From Cornus controversa (taxonomy: Eukaryota; Streptophyta; Magnoliopsida; Cornales; Cornaceae): a stretch of 64,000 nt of DNA. A program made the position numbers and the translations under genes. This document shows positions 51,786 to 64,000 of this stretch, piece after piece. Numbering within the stretch: position 1 is the first letter of the stretch; the number at the start of each line of letters is the position of its first letter. Under the pieces are notes generated by a model, which searched no databases, had not been told where the DNA came from, and worked only from the letters and a program-made list of their open reading frames with translations. The DNA is taken from NCBI GenBank assembly GCA_026545225.1, contig CM048845.1, positions 78,730,533-78,794,532 of the forward strand, in the 5' to 3' direction.

Positions 51786-54700
51786 CTAAACGTCCGCGAA
51801 GTACCTCTCTTCAGCATCAAGATTAGCCTCCCTCATCCAGTGATCATCTAAAGTCTCGTCCTCATCGATTTTTGAGTAATCTAAGTGCTGCTGATCTTCC
51901 CCTGACAGAAACTTTTGCTGCATTATATGGGTGAACTGGTCCATTCGATCTTGAATCTCCGCTTCAGATAAAGTAGCTTCTTCACTGGGCACAACAGTGG
52001 TGGATTGGGCATTATTGAAGGCATCATGATCACCAGAAAGCACCTATTAAGTTGCAAGAGATCACAAAATATAAGGAACAACAGCTAATTACATTAAAAT
52101 TGGAACTTCAAATTCTATATACAACACAACTGTCTAAATGATACAAGACAGATCATATAATAGACACTTTACAAAGAGGGATACTTGCATGTGAAAAGTA
52201 ACTACACATGACAATTTCAGAAGAGGAAATGCAATATACACTATTCAAAATTGTTTCAGATAGCATATAACTCATATGGGAATATGAGTTATAAAATCAC
52301 TAAACACTAGAAAATAGCCATAAAATCTAGCTAAAAGGGAATGTGACTGATTTTAAAGGAATGAAGTAGCACCATTATGAAGTGCAGAACATTTAATAAT
52401 GATGGCCGAGTTTACTGAAGAAACAACATGACAAACACATACAACCCTTCACGTGCACACATTTTATAGAGATAGATTTTCAAGAAAAAAAGACTTTCAT
52501 ATTAATATAAAAGATGTTAGGGTGATGAAGAAAACGGTACTTAGAGGGAGCGTGGGAGAATTGAGCTTTTTGGATAAACCACAGAAAACTAACACCTCCT
52601 GCATATTAAGATATAGCCACAATAAAGCAGAGAGAGAGAGAGAGACCTTATTTCTCATGTCAAGAGATCCCTATATGGACCTAAAGTAGGGTGGTTAGCT
52701 TTCAAAATGGTTACCACTGTGTTCCAATTTCTCTACAATTGGTGCTTTTGACCCGAAATTTGTCGGATTGACAGTTATCCTTCTCCTACCTTGCTTCCAC
52801 AATACTGGGTGGACAAATCTAAAGGCGTCCATTGCCCTTCAAATTCTTTGGTGTAGTGTGTATAATGATTTTTCAAGTTGAAGGCCTTGATAATTAAATT
52901 ATGGATGGTTACAATAAAACAGATTAGGTCACATATGGGTAATCCAGAGTTAGGTCTTGATAATTAAGTTGAAGGTCTTGATTATTTGACATGGAGCACC
53001 TACCACAAAGTTAATCCAGAGATAACTGCCTTCCATTTCTTGTCCCCATTCTCTTCTTCATGGTTGTAAAACCTATCAATCTCATAGAAACCTAAAGCAA
53101 CAGTCTATTCAATTAGAAAACCAGAGTTTCTTCTCCCTAAGACACACAGTAATAAGACTTCCAGTTTCCATATGAACCAAAGTGCATTCAATCAGATAAC
53201 CTAGGACTGTAATGAAACTTTTGAAGAAAGAAGAGGGCATAAAAGGCACGCGCCAAACGGCCAGGGGGTATTCTGTAATAAATCAAATCTTGACATGCGT
53301 GTAATATTGTCAAACCTCAAGGGGTGTCTGCCTAATTTATCCTACAAGAAATCATTGGTAGCTCCAGTCACATGTTCAAAACTAATACAATAATGAGCAA
53401 TATTTAATGGGCTTTTTATTTAGGTCATTATGTTTTAATAATGCTTTATAAGAGAAATGAGATTAGAAATTCACAAAAATCTCGAATTGCTGCTGTCAAT
53501 GTTAAATTAGAGCTGTACGAACATACGAGGTTTTATATCACAAAGTTACACTACTACTCAGCAAAATTAATCAAAAAAATTGCAAAGAATCAACCTCCAG
53601 GTGAACAGAAAGTATAATCTTGCCCAGAAATACACTTGCTAATAATACATTATAATCACAAATACTAATGAACCAAGCCAAAATAAATCTATAAATAAAA
53701 TATATACGCAAATTCACAAATAAAAAACAATGAGGATCAACCAATTCAATTATGTAAACAAATTTTTTTTAGTTCACCCAATAATTACCTCCAAAGGACA
53801 TGAACTCCCATTAGCCTCAACGTACTCTTCATCTTCCTTTTCTTCTTCTTCCTCTTCTTCTTCCTGCTCCTCTTCCTCGTCCTCTTCCTCTTCTTCCTCT
53901 TCCTCTTCTTCTTGTCGAATTTCACTCACACTCCCAACCCAATCTCTCTCAGCTACACCCAACCTCTGCTGCTCCCCTCTAATTTTCTCCACCAAAATCG
54001 CCTCCTCTGACCGCCTCATCAGCGTCTCTGACCACCGCTCTCCCGGCCTCGCCATGCTCCTACCACTAGGGTCCTGAAATTTCCCCACATACTCATGGTG
54101 CAAGTATGGCTCTCTCTCCCGCATCGCATCCTCTGAGAAGTACTGCCCATCAAACATCAATTTATCCATGTATGCCCGCCTCCGATTTTTTATCTTTGCT
54201 GATCTGGACCTTAATTCCTCTGTTGTTGGACTAATCACACTTTTAAGATGATTTAAATGCCAATTGATTTCATAATCGTCTTTCAAAACATCAAATACTT
54301 TAAGCTCTTCAATTGTCAATTGTGATCCATACCGTTCTGAATTCATAAAACAACATCAATAGAAGAATTCGATCAGAATCAGTAAATTCGAGAACTCTCA
54401 ACAACAGAGTGTGTGTATTTACATATAACACGTACATTCAATCAAATTTCATAATGATGTTAGAGAGAGGGGGTAAAAACACTTTTTGCTACTGTCTATC
54501 TATCTACCTATATACACAAATGTGCCTTTAAATTATAATTAAATTTTATAATGATGTTAGAAAAAAAAAAGGATTTTTTGCTACTCTCTATCAATTTATC
54601 TACCTATATGAATATGTGTCTAAATCACACTTCTAAGATGATTTAAAAGCCAATTAATTTCATAATCGTCTTCTGAAAAACATCAAATATTTTAAGCCAT

Positions 54701-55535
54701 TCAATAGTCAATTGTGATCGGTAAATATGGAAAAAAATTACAACCGAGTGTGTATATTCACATATGACATATGTTTTCATTTAAACTTTACAGTGACGAT
54801 AGAGAAAAAGAAGGGACATTTTGCTACTCTCTGTCAATCTCATCATCATCCTCCTAGCCTTTATCTCATATGGATATGAATGGAGTCGGGCACAAAAATT
54901 CTCTTTTTTCATTCTTTTATATTTTACACCATGTCTTCTCTTAAATTTAATTTTTTGAAATCATTTTCAATTACTTCATCCCACATAAGATTTGGTCGGC
55001 CTCTTTGTCACTTATATACTAGGTAAACAACTCTTATCTTTGTTAAGTTTTAAGTGAATATGAGTATATCACCTAAGTTTACTTTCTCTGAATTTATCGT
55101 GTTATACCTAATGTTCCTCTCTAGTTTCTGCTACATGAATGTCTTTTTCAATGCCCAAAACTCCACTCCGTACAATATTGCTGTCATATCTATAGAATTT
55201 TTCTTTTAATTTATTTGGTATTTGTGCATGTACGACCGCATATATCACAAATTTATTGATATATTATGTGTGTATATACAATTATACATCCATAAATATA
55301 GATATGGGATTGTGTATATGTAAGTGTGTTTATACGGGGAGAGATAGAGGTTACCTAAGAAGACAGCGACGTCTCGCGAGAGGAGATCGATGAGGAGGGA
55401 TTTGCGCTGGGAGGGATTGATGGCGGAGGATTGGAGTGCTCGAGGGAAGTATAGGTTTTCGACTGATGACAGTCTCTCTGATATGGTTTCCATGGCTTCG
55501 CCGCTCAGAATTCTTCCCTTCGTTGTCTCCTGCAT
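51786..55535 (-). CDS. CCDC97/DUF2052 family protein
   Basis: Three exons on the minus strand, 55355-55535, 53789-54336 and 51786-52043, sum to 987 nt and encode 328 residues. Exon 1 joins exon 2 across a split glutamate codon to give VAVFLERYGSQLTIEEL, the conserved start of the DUF2052 domain. KDDYEINWHLNHL and RRRAYMDKL follow. After GQYFSEDAMREREPYLHHEYVG comes a long E-rich tract (about residues 210-235). Exon 3 ends with DYSKIDEDETLDDHWMREAN, a typical C-terminal motif. Animal CCDC97 is reported to associate with the SF3B splicing complex; a plant role is only inferred. An in-frame TAG lies 15 nt before the ATG. A second ATG at 55493 is possible. No disruption is seen. Confidence 0.88.
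52044..53788 (-). other. Intron 2 of the CCDC97-like gene (1.75 kb)
   Basis: It contains a GA microsatellite (52628-52645). At about 53255-53345 is a MITE-end relic (GTCAAACCTCAAGGGGTGTC then TTTATCC) like the right end of 31638-32081. No other feature is recognised. Confidence 0.5.
53838..53913 (-). repeat. Coding GAA/GAG tract (poly-glutamate)
   Basis: A purine-rich trinucleotide run on the minus strand encodes EEEEEEEEEEDEEEEQEEEE within the CCDC97-like protein. Similar acidic tracts occur in other DUF2052 proteins. The run is likely polymorphic in length. Confidence 0.85.
54621..54840 (-). pseudogene. Decayed duplicate of the exon 2 start of the CCDC97-like gene
   Basis: This intron 1 segment repeats 54231 to about 54510, which spans the first 105 bases of exon 2 plus its acceptor region. 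Shared blocks include AAGATGATTTAAA and TTTCATAATCGTCTT. On the minus strand the copy reads LTIEWLKIFDV, then is frameshifted before a DDYEINWLLNHL-like stretch. The AG acceptor and the RYG codons are lost. It cannot act as an exon in this form. Confidence 0.8.
54842..55235 (-). mobile_element. 3' part of an RTE-like LINE in CCDC97-like intron 1
   Basis: On the minus strand the sequence reads GVEFWALKK (about 55150-55180), then RQRGRPNLMWDEVIENDFKK (about 54955-55015), and ends in a GATGATGATGAG tail next to 54842. These match the GAEYWTLKR and RKRGRPKLTCNEVIKNDLKK segments and tail of the copy at 5690-7080. It is truncated at its 5' end, as LINE insertions usually are. Confidence 0.8.
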
Positions 55536-55756
55536 CTCTTTATCTCTCTAACTTCGTTCTTCCCTACACACTCTTCCAACTCTGTTCCCTTTCTTGTCGA
55601 GTCCGAATGGAGTCGGTTTGTGAGCCTTCTTTTTATGAGGCTAAATTACACTGATACATCAAATTTAGTCTATAACTACACACGTTAGTCGAAAATAACG
55701 TTAATTACACTTACCTTGTTGATATCATCAAAAACAAAGTATAAAATGTCATATTT
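55536..55756 (-). promoter_or_regulatory. Short upstream region of the CCDC97-like gene
   Basis: Only 221 bp separate the ATG from the broken LTR of the Gypsy element. The stretch has a CT-rich leader. From 55640 outward it contains GGCTAAATTACACTGATACA, similar to one end of the MITE family at 31638. The native promoter is therefore short, or it has been partly replaced by transposon DNA. Confidence 0.4.
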
Positions 55757-56602
55757 GCCCCAATTTGCACATTTAAGCAATTCATGCATTCTACAATATT
55801 TATCAATCATTTTCAATTCAAAGAAGCATTCATCATTAATCTAATTCAACAATTCATCTCCAAAATCTCATATCATCATATATTACATGCATACTTTAAT
55901 TTTATGCTAAAAATATAAAATTAAACTTGAAATGTAAGACACAACACACATCCCCTGCATTAATAGCTATAATTTCAAGTTATTCTTTACTTTCACCCAA
56001 AACTCAATTTTCTTCGAAATTGCTTATGAACAGATCAAACTCTAACCCTTAGTGCATAGACTGTTTCTCTCTTATTCGGTGAACTCCAATTATAGACCTA
56101 AGTCCCTCAAAATCAATCGAGAAGGGAAAAAGAAAATGTTGCTATATATAGATATATGTATATGCTCCTCACGGTTGAATGAGAATGAAAAATGAGGGCT
56201 AGAAATTCTCCTCCTATTTATAGAATTTTGACTTACCCTTATTTACAAGAATGTCACTACCATTTCACTAAACCTTTTCGGACTCAATTTTTGAGTTTCG
56301 TAACTCTGATTGACACGAAGTTGACTCCGTAGTGCGTAAAATATTTTATTTAAGCTACCCTCCAAATTTAGAGTCATTCAGACACTTTTAGATTTTCTAG
56401 GCCCAAGAGACCTGCATCCTTAGGTCAACCGGACCCAAAAAAGTCAATTTCTGTCAAAAGGTCCAAAAACTTCCCCAAACACTTATACAAGTCTCTAAAC
56501 ATGTATTTTATATTTAAAACACATAAATAATCATTTAAAGCATTAATATGCCAATAAATGAAAATGACAAAAAATCGGATAAAAGTGATCACAATTCTTA
56601 CA
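55757..56602 (-). repeat. Truncated 3' LTR of the Gypsy element
   Basis: It begins TGTAAGAATTGTG on the minus strand right after the purine tract. It follows the 5' LTR closely but stops at 55757 after about 846 bp, where the 5' LTR continues for another 1.7 kb. Both copies carry a TATATATAGATATATGTATATG run, a likely LTR TATA region. Confidence 0.88.
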
Positions 56603-56636
56603 ACCTACCCAACTTAAAAGAATTTCGTCCCCAAAA

Positions 56637-59600
56637 TCAGGTCATACCTGAAGGAAATAAGTCTGGATACTTAGAACGAACTTCCTGCTCTCGCTCCTAA
56701 GTAGCCTCCTCAACATTGTGATGATGTCACAAAACCTTGACCAATGAAATGGTCTTACCCCTCAGAACTTGCTCTCTAGCATCAAGAATTTGTACTGGTC
56801 TCTCTTCAAAGGTGACATCCTAATCGACCTCAACGTCTACCCAACTCAGAACATGTGATGGATTAGGTTCGTATTTCCTCAATATCGAAACATAGAATAC
56901 GTTATGAACCTTTTTCAACTATGGTAGCAAAGCCAATCTATAGGTTACCTCACCGACACACTCAAGAATCTTGAATGGTCCAATGTATCTTGGCAACAAC
57001 TTGTCACTCTGCCCAAAGCGCATCAATTCTTTCCATGGTGAAACCTTAAGAAACACATGTCCTCCCACCTCAAAGGACAGTGATCGCCGCCTCCGATAGG
57101 CATAGTTCTTTTTGTTTACTCTGAGCTATCAATAATCGCTGTCTAATCAACTTGATCTTTTTTGTAGTCTTATGTACAAGATCTGGTCCTAAGGATGTGG
57201 TCTCGCCCACCTCAGTCCAACAAACTAGAGATCTACAAGATTTGCCATACAATGCCTCAAATGGTGTCATCTCAATACTGGCCTAATAACTATTGTTGTA
57301 CGCAAACTCCATAAGTAGCAAATAATCCTCTTAACCACCATCAAAGTTAAAAATACAAACATGATGCATATCCTCTAATATCTGTATAGTACGTTCGGAT
57401 TATCCATCTATCTGAGGATGGAACGTTGTGCTAAAATGCAACTCCATATCCAATATCGTTTGGAATCCCTGTCAGAATCTCGAAGTGAATCGTGGATCCC
57501 TATCTGATACAATGGATACTGAAACCCCATGTAACCTCACAATTTACTCCACATATTGCTTGCTGAGCCTCCTCATATCATCATTCAGCCTTATAGGCAA
57601 GAAGTGAGCTCTTTTAGTCAATTTGTCCACAATAACCCAAATAGTATCATTGCCTTTGTTTGCTCTCGAAAGACTTGTCACAAAATCCATGGTAATATGT
57701 TCCCATTTACACTCCACCACTGGTAATGGTTGCAACAACCCAGTTGGCTTTTAGTGTTCCATTTTTACTTTTAACAAGTAAGGCATCTCGCCACAAACTG
57801 TGTCATGTTCTTCTTTATACCTCAGCACCAATATTGGCGTCTCACATTATGGTACATTTTGGTTCCACCAGGATGAACTGTAAAAAGAATAAGATGAAAT
57901 TCTCATAATACATCATCACGACAATCAGAAGGAACCAGCATCAATCCTCTTAATCGTAGACCTCCATCAGAATACAAGGTTCAATCTCTCACTGTCGTAC
58001 CACTAACAATCTGTGAGTGAATAGACTCTAACTCACTATCCTGTTTCGGTGCCTCAATCACCTTACTCACAAGCATAAGTTGAGTTACCAAGCTAAACAA
58101 CGCAACTGGCTCACTATCATCACTGAAGTACAATCCCAACTCTTGTAAATCTTCTATCATTTTTCATTCCCGTATGACTATGTTAGCTAAAGTCCTGTGA
58201 GATTTTTTGTTCAACGCATCTGCCACTACATTTGCTTTCCTCATATGGTATTGTAAATCAAAATTGTAATCCTCTATGTACTTAACCCATTGCCTTTGCC
58301 TCATGTTCAAGTCTTTTGGGGAGAAAAGGTACTTGAGACTCTTGTGATACGAATACACCTTGAATTTCTCACCATACAAGTAGTGCCTCCACTCTTTCAA
58401 GGCGAAGATCACCGCTGGTAACTCCAGATCATGTGTAGGATAGCTGCGTTTGTGAGTCTTTAACTGTCTAAACCCATAAACAATTATTCCGTCACATTAC
58501 ATCAACACACAACCTAACCCACTCCCTGAAGCATCACAACAAATCACATACCCTAAGCCACGCTCAAGTATCACCAAAATAGGAGTTGTAGTCAACCGCT
58601 TCTTCAATTCATGGAATGTTAACTCACATATTTCATTCCACACAAACTTCACACCCTTACGAGTGAGTCGTGTCATAGAAGCTGCAATACTAGAGAAGTC
58701 CTTCACAAACCTTCTATAGTAGCCTGCCAACCTAAGAAAACTCTGAATCTCAAAAACACTTTTCAAACTCTCCCAACTCATCACGACCTCAATCTTAGAT
58801 GGACCAACTAAAACTCCACCTCCGAAAATAACATGCCCAAGGAATTTTACCTTTTAGAGCCAAAACTCGCACTTTTCATACTTGGCGTACAATCGATGCT
58901 CTCTAAGGATTTGCAAAACTGTCCCCAAGTGTAACCCGTGCTCCTCCTTCGAAGATGAATACACAAGTATATCAACCACAAATACTACCACAAAAGTATC
59001 AAGGTACTCATAGAATGCGCGATTCATCAAGTTCATAAATGCCGCCAGTGCATTGGTCAGACCGAATGGCATTACAAGGAACTCATAGTGTCTATATCAC
59101 GTACGAAAAGTCATTTTGTGGATATCCTCATCCTTCAAAATCAATTGGTAATATCCCAACCTTAAATCAATTTTAGAGAAGTAGTGAGGTCCCTTCAATT
59201 GATCAAACAGGTTATCTATCCTCGGCAACGGATACTTGTTCTTGGTTGTCGCATGATTCAACTTTCGATAATCAATGCACAATCTCAAAGAACCATCTTT
59301 CTTCTTTGCAAACAACACTGGTGCTCCCCACAGTGATACACTCGGTCTAATGAAGCCTTTAGCTTTCAAATCATCTAATTAACGCTTCAATTTTGCCAAC
59401 TCCACCGGTGCCATCTGATATAGTGCCATAGAAATAGGCGTTGTACCGGGAGGCAAATCTGTCAAATCCCCTAGAAATACATATAAAAGTTACATATTAC
59501 CACCGGGTACTTCTCTCTCGGCATCTCATCTTCCTCGGTCAATAGACTAGCCAAGATAAAACTATTTCGCTCTCGACTATTAATGCCATAACATGAAGAA

Positions 59601-60120
59601 GTGTAGCAATCACTTCGATCCCCCACAAAACAAAAGCAATCGCCCTGGGCATTCAAATCGTCACTCTCCCTCTAAAATAGTCTATCGTAACATGAAACTT
59701 CGATAACTAATCCATCCCAAGTATGATGTTAAAACTACTCATATCTAGGAGAATGAAATCGAACGGTAGTGTCCTCCCAGCTATCTCAATAGCACATCCT
59801 CGACACACTTTATCAAGTCTCACCGTACTACCCACTGGCGTATCAACACAAACTGCTCTACATATTGGACTAATCTCTAGCCCCAAAGTCCGTGTAAACG
59901 GTGTAGCAATAAATGAATAAAATACACCTGAATCAATCAATACACGTGTCCAAGAACTATATACCAGAAATATACCTCTAACCACTGAAGGACCCACTAA
60001 AGTCTCAACTGGTGTGATAGCATAGGCATGACCCATTATACCCTGTCCTGCCTGACCACTCCCTTGATGGCCGGACTGCTGAATAGAGACAGCTAAAGTC
60101 GCTCCCATCCCCGAGTGCAA
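56637..60120 (-). pseudogene. Gypsy pol polyprotein, broken by stops and frameshifts
   Basis: In order on the minus strand: an aspartic protease with VLIDSGVFYSFIA (about 59930, the usual DTGA changed) and ending FNIILGMD; reverse transcriptase [19 protein letters not shown] and [11 protein letters not shown] (59250-59345); MPFGLTNA from 59072; and [11 protein letters not shown] in place of the YxDD motif, so the catalytic site is mutated. RNase H (CCDASGSGLGCVLM near 58500; FALKEWRHYLYGEKFKVYSYH near 58360), then integrase WEHITMDFVTSLS (about 57690) and MTPFEALYGKSCRS (57270) follow. A chromodomain-like C terminus ends at TGA 56637-56639. Stops interrupt nearly every domain. Confidence 0.9.
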
Positions 60121-60129
60121 ACTCTGAAT

Positions 60130-61220
60130 AGACTGTGTAGACTGTGGTGGTTAAGGACTTTGAATCCTATTTGTGCCCCAGAAGCCTGTGAATAATGCTA
60201 TTGTGACCCCGTAGCACCCTAAGCACCACTCCTCCTCTATGGGCAATCCTTCACCACATGACCCGCCTGTCCACACTTACAACATTTTCTCGAATTCTCC
60301 ACCGGTGTGGGTTACAGCTGTGGGCATTCTGACTTGTAATGCATCAACTGCTGACACTAACAGCATTTCACCTTATCCTTAAAGGACCCGGTAGACATAG
60401 ACACTATAGAGAATGACTGAATCTATTGTGGCCCTAAAGAGAACTAACTACTCCTTTTGTGCTTCTTTTTTGTATTTTCTTTCAAATGAGAGACCACACT
60501 TTGAGACTTATTTCTCAAACCCCATATCATCTGAATATCATTGTCGTCCGCCTCCGCCAATAATGTCCTCCTCACTACCTCCACATAACTTGGCAAGTCC
60601 AAGATAGTGACTTTGGCCCTTAGCTCGAATCGGAGTCCTTTCATGAATCTCCTCGCCTTTGCTTGTTTAGTTGCTACCATCTTCGGTGCAAAACGAGATA
60701 AGGTTGTAAACTTGTTCTCATAATCCATCACACTCATTAATCCCTGAATCAAGTGTATAAACTCATCCTATAGAGCTTCCTTCACTATGTCTAGAAAGTA
60801 CTTCTCAAGGAACAACTCTCGAAAAGTTTCCCACTCCATGTCCTTCACTTCATGAGTATGAGTCATGGACTTCCACCACAAATCTGTCGCTCCCGTCAAT
60901 TAAATAGGAATCATAGACATCCTCAAATCATCCTTACCTATCCTTAGCACATCGAATGCCTTGAATATTTGCTCTAACCAATCTTCTGCAGCCATAGGAT
61001 CCGCTCTCTCATCAAACATAGGAGGGTTCATCTTCTTGAACATTTCCAAAGCTCTCATTGCTCTATCCCCACCACCTTATGCTTGATTTTGTGGACCCTC
61101 ATTGGCTATCCTAGCCAACAACTGAAAGGTATCAGTTATCTCATGGGCTAACTGTGCCCCATATATCAATGGTGGTGGAATGTTGTTTGCACCCCTACCT
61201 TAGCCTTTTCTCGATGGCAT
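60130..61220 (-). pseudogene. Gypsy gag protein, disrupted
   Basis: Starts MPSRKG at 61220, followed at once by a stop (TAA). A retrotransposon gag domain follows (DYENKFTTLSRFAPKMV and RRFMKGLRFELRAKV, about 60600-60740). A CCHC zinc knuckle CCKCGQAGHVVKDCP is intact near 60240-60285. A second cysteine-rich motif (QQLMHYKSECP near 60310-60360) is interrupted by a stop. Gag packages retrotransposon RNA; this copy cannot be translated whole. Confidence 0.88.
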
Positions 61221-61611
61221 GATTCTAACAAACATTTCCCAAAGAGGATTAAATATATGAATTTATTAACTAATCAAATCTACTCACATAACAATATGTT
61301 ATCATTTCGCACGTAACACATAGACATTATTTTGAACACACATTTAACTACATAAACATGTTTTCAAATCAACACATAACATATATGCATGTTATCACAT
61401 AAATACTCAACATATTATCATGTTATTATGTAAGCATACTTCATATGCACATAAATTCTCATATCAATTATATCACGTCTACACGCGTTTTTAGGTTTTC
61501 AACTCGACGTCCTAAACTATCCGAAACTACATGTGATACAACCATTACCCGTCGTCCCTAGGTATTCGACCTAGTTAAGCTCTTATAACAAGTTATACTG
61601 TGATACAAATC

Positions 61612-64000
61612 TGTCATGCCCCAATTCCTGATACCCAGAAACTAGGGGTGATTAAATAATAAATCATACTCTCGATCACACTTATCTTATTGATATCTTA
61701 CTTTGATATCATTATTTGTCATGTAATCAACTCACGTTATCATTGTGGAATACCTATCATGTACATAATCACACATACACAACTCACCAATATTCAACAG
61801 TGCAATAAAATCCCACATTCAAGTTTCGATCGGCTGATGAATGTCCCACCAACCGGCTGAAACTTGGGCAGTCCATCAGCTGGCTACCTTATTTCTTTGG
61901 TCTGCTGAAGGACTATTTTGACTGACTGAAACAGATCCCTACAGACTCTACAGATGTAAATGATTGGTATCTCACTATTTTGGTCGGCTGAAGAATGTTT
62001 CAACTGGCTGAAACTATTCAGACCCTGTTTCTCACTGTTTTCAAGCTTCAATTCTTCCTCCATAAGATCCACAACTCAAGGGATCATTCTATATGCACAA
62101 AATTATAAATAAAAAATTTTGCATAAACTTGGACATTTAAAAAGAAGTACAAATTCTCATTTGCATCATTTAGCATACATCATGTTCAAGTCATACATAT
62201 AGTATGAAATCATAAAACACAATTCCAACATGTTCTTGAAATATGAATGCAACGTGTCAAAGTCTAAATTTCCATACATATGTTAATATGAACTAAGTCT
62301 ATATCCCAAATGTGCCAAATAGTAAAAATAACTAGAAAGGGATTCTATGAACCCAAGTCCATCTCATGGTTGCTCACCATCAACAACTTCCTTGCCATGT
62401 CCTGAAAATGTTAATGTATGGGGGATAAGCGAATTCAACGACTCAAAGTAATATATTGTGCAATCCATTCAAGTCTACAATTATATAAAGACAATTCCAA
62501 TACATATCTTAGCTACGTGTCATGCTTCCTATCATTCTAGGCAAATCTATAAGGTTCATTTTCATGGTATACTCATCAAATACATTTGACAACCACAATT
62601 CATAACATGCTTCGTTGCACAATCCATCATATCTATAACATATGATTTAACCAAATTTATTCACAATTCCACTTAACTCACATAACTTCACATAAAACAT
62701 AAAACTTATCACAAAGCCACATTGCTCTTAGAATTGGACTCACACTCATACACAATATTAAGATATGTACCGAAGTCCCACATCTCAATCCTTGGTTGTT
62801 ACGGGCTACTAACTTATCTGGTTACCATCCAACTTGCGCAAGGTTGAGTGTAATATCTCACTCCAACAATGGTATGATATTATCCGCTTTGGGCCTGAGC
62901 CCGCACGGTTTTGTTCTTGGGTTTTACCCCAAAAGGCCTCATACCATTTGAAGAGAACATACTATGTATAAACACATCCCCTTTTCCACACCCAGGCGAT
63001 GTGGGATTGAGCACCCTGTACCTTGTCAGTGTAGTAGCTAAACCCAGTGTCTATCTTCGCACTCGCCCACTCACACCTGTCCACAAGGGTTATTACATTG
63101 AGGTTTTTCAACCCCAAAAGGATATGTTACCCCTCTTTTTTCCATGAGCCATTTCTGAGAATTCACCACACACACAAAAGATATATCACATTTTGCACAT
63201 ACATTCGCACATTTCGATGTATTGCAACTAATAGATGTCCTATGTCCATTCTAGCTTGTCATACAACAATTCATAATGACACATGAATACATTCATATTC
63301 CAAAGTTAGGTTCTTCAACAAATTCACCAAGATTTTATATATGCAATACATGACCCAATTTGCACATTTAAGCAATTCATGTATTTTATAACATTTATCA
63401 ATCATTTCTAATTCAAAGAAACATTCATCATCAATCTAATTCAACAATTCATCCCCAAAATCTCATATCATCATATATAATATGACTACATCAATTTTAT
63501 GCTAAAAATTTAAAATTAAACTTAAAATGTAAGACACAACACACACCCCCTGCTTCAATAGTTATAGTTTCAAGCTATTTCTTACTTTCACCCAAAAAAT
63601 AATGGATCAAATTCGAGCCCTTAGTGCGTAGACCATTTCTCTCTTCTTCGGTGAACTCCGATTATGGACCTAACTCCCTCAAAATCAATGGAGAAGGGAA
63701 GAAGAAAATGTTGCTATATATAGATATATGTATATGCTCCTCACAGTTGAATGAGAAAGAGAAATGAGGGATGAAAATCTCCTCTTATTTATAGAATTTT
63801 GACCTACCCTTATTTACAATAATGCCATTACCTTTCACTAAACCTTCTCGGACTCAATTTTTGAGTTTCGTAACTCCGATTGACACGAAATCGACTCCGG
63901 GGCTCGCATCTCTATGATTTTATCAAATATTTTATTTAATCTATCCTCCAAATTTGGAGACATTCAGACACTTTCGAATTTTTTGGGTCCACAGGGCTCA
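61612..64000 (-). repeat. 5' LTR of the Gypsy element (partial at window end)
   Basis: It ends (minus strand) at TGTCATG on the plus strand at 61612 and extends past the window. By comparison with the 3' LTR it should start about 200 bp beyond position 64000, giving roughly 2.6 kb. It is the same family as the solo LTR at 27012-29593 and shares GGCTGAA-type motifs (about 61830-62010). Confidence 0.88.

Larger units (their letters stand above)
55757..64000 (-). mobile_element. Ty3/Gypsy chromovirus (Tekay-like), degenerate, runs off the window
   Basis: The element is read on the minus strand: 5' LTR from beyond 64000 to 61612, gag 60.1-61.2 kb, pol 56.6-60.1 kb, purine tract AAGTTGGGTAGG, and 3' LTR from 56602 down to 55757. 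The two LTRs match over their whole shared part (55757-56602 against 63353 to the window end). A decayed methionine-type primer site lies at about 61598-61610. GGGGACGAAATTC before the purine tract is typical of the Tekay/Del lineage. The 3' LTR lacks its distal 1.7 kb or so. Many stops make the element inactive. Confidence 0.92.

Noticed and set aside
53730-54077. 115-codon plus-strand open frame with long serine runs
   Set aside because: It is the antisense shadow of the glutamate-rich tract of the CCDC97-like gene.

Overview
The window is nuclear DNA from a flowering plant, most likely a eudicot (lineage inferred, species unknown). The evidence is spliced genes with GT-AG introns, plant-specific protein families, AT-rich non-coding DNA, and dense plant-type transposons (Copia, Ty3/Gypsy, RTE-like LINE, Mutator-like, hAT-like and PIF-like elements). 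Four protein-coding genes can be rebuilt with every intron phase consistent. I found no tRNA, rRNA or CRISPR array.

Layout: (1) 235-10535, plus strand: a CLASSY 3/4-like SNF2 protein in three exons (1360 aa); its 5.4 kb first intron holds a decayed RTE-like LINE. (2) 10.5-18.2 kb: intergenic, with two tandem duplications, a short perfect hairpin and a 968 bp palindromic Mutator-like element. (3) 18242-23093: a complete but mutated Copia retrotransposon on the minus strand. (4) 23328-30475: a Mutator-like element with a 9 bp target duplication into which two Gypsy-type LTRs inserted; both now survive as solo LTRs of 3.1 and 2.6 kb. (5) 30.5-32.7 kb: a cluster of small related elements and a 149 bp tandem duplication. 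(6) 32907-35430, plus: ribosomal protein eL43 (RPL37A) in five exons, the first being only the ATG. (7) 37371-48945, minus: the regulatory beta subunit of protein kinase CK2 in five exons (287 aa), convergent with eL43; its introns hold an RTE-like LINE, a hAT-type MITE, a PIF-like MITE and a Tat-type Gypsy fragment. (8) 49-51.8 kb: intergenic, with a 640 bp hAT-like element. (9) 51786-55535, minus: a CCDC97/DUF2052 family protein in three exons (328 aa), with an RTE-like LINE and a decayed copy of its own exon 2 start in intron 1. (10) 55757-64000, minus: a Tekay-like chromovirus (Ty3/Gypsy) that ends 222 bp upstream of the CCDC97-like start codon and runs off the window.

The four genes are housekeeping or epigenetic and do not form a pathway or cluster. 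No new multi-gene system is evident. The strongest unusual signals are structural: three RTE-like LINE remnants, each inside an intron of a different gene; a nested transposon stack with precise target-site duplications; an LTR family that carries a second primer-binding-site-like motif about 90 bp inside its 3' end; and a decayed intronic copy of a coding exon.
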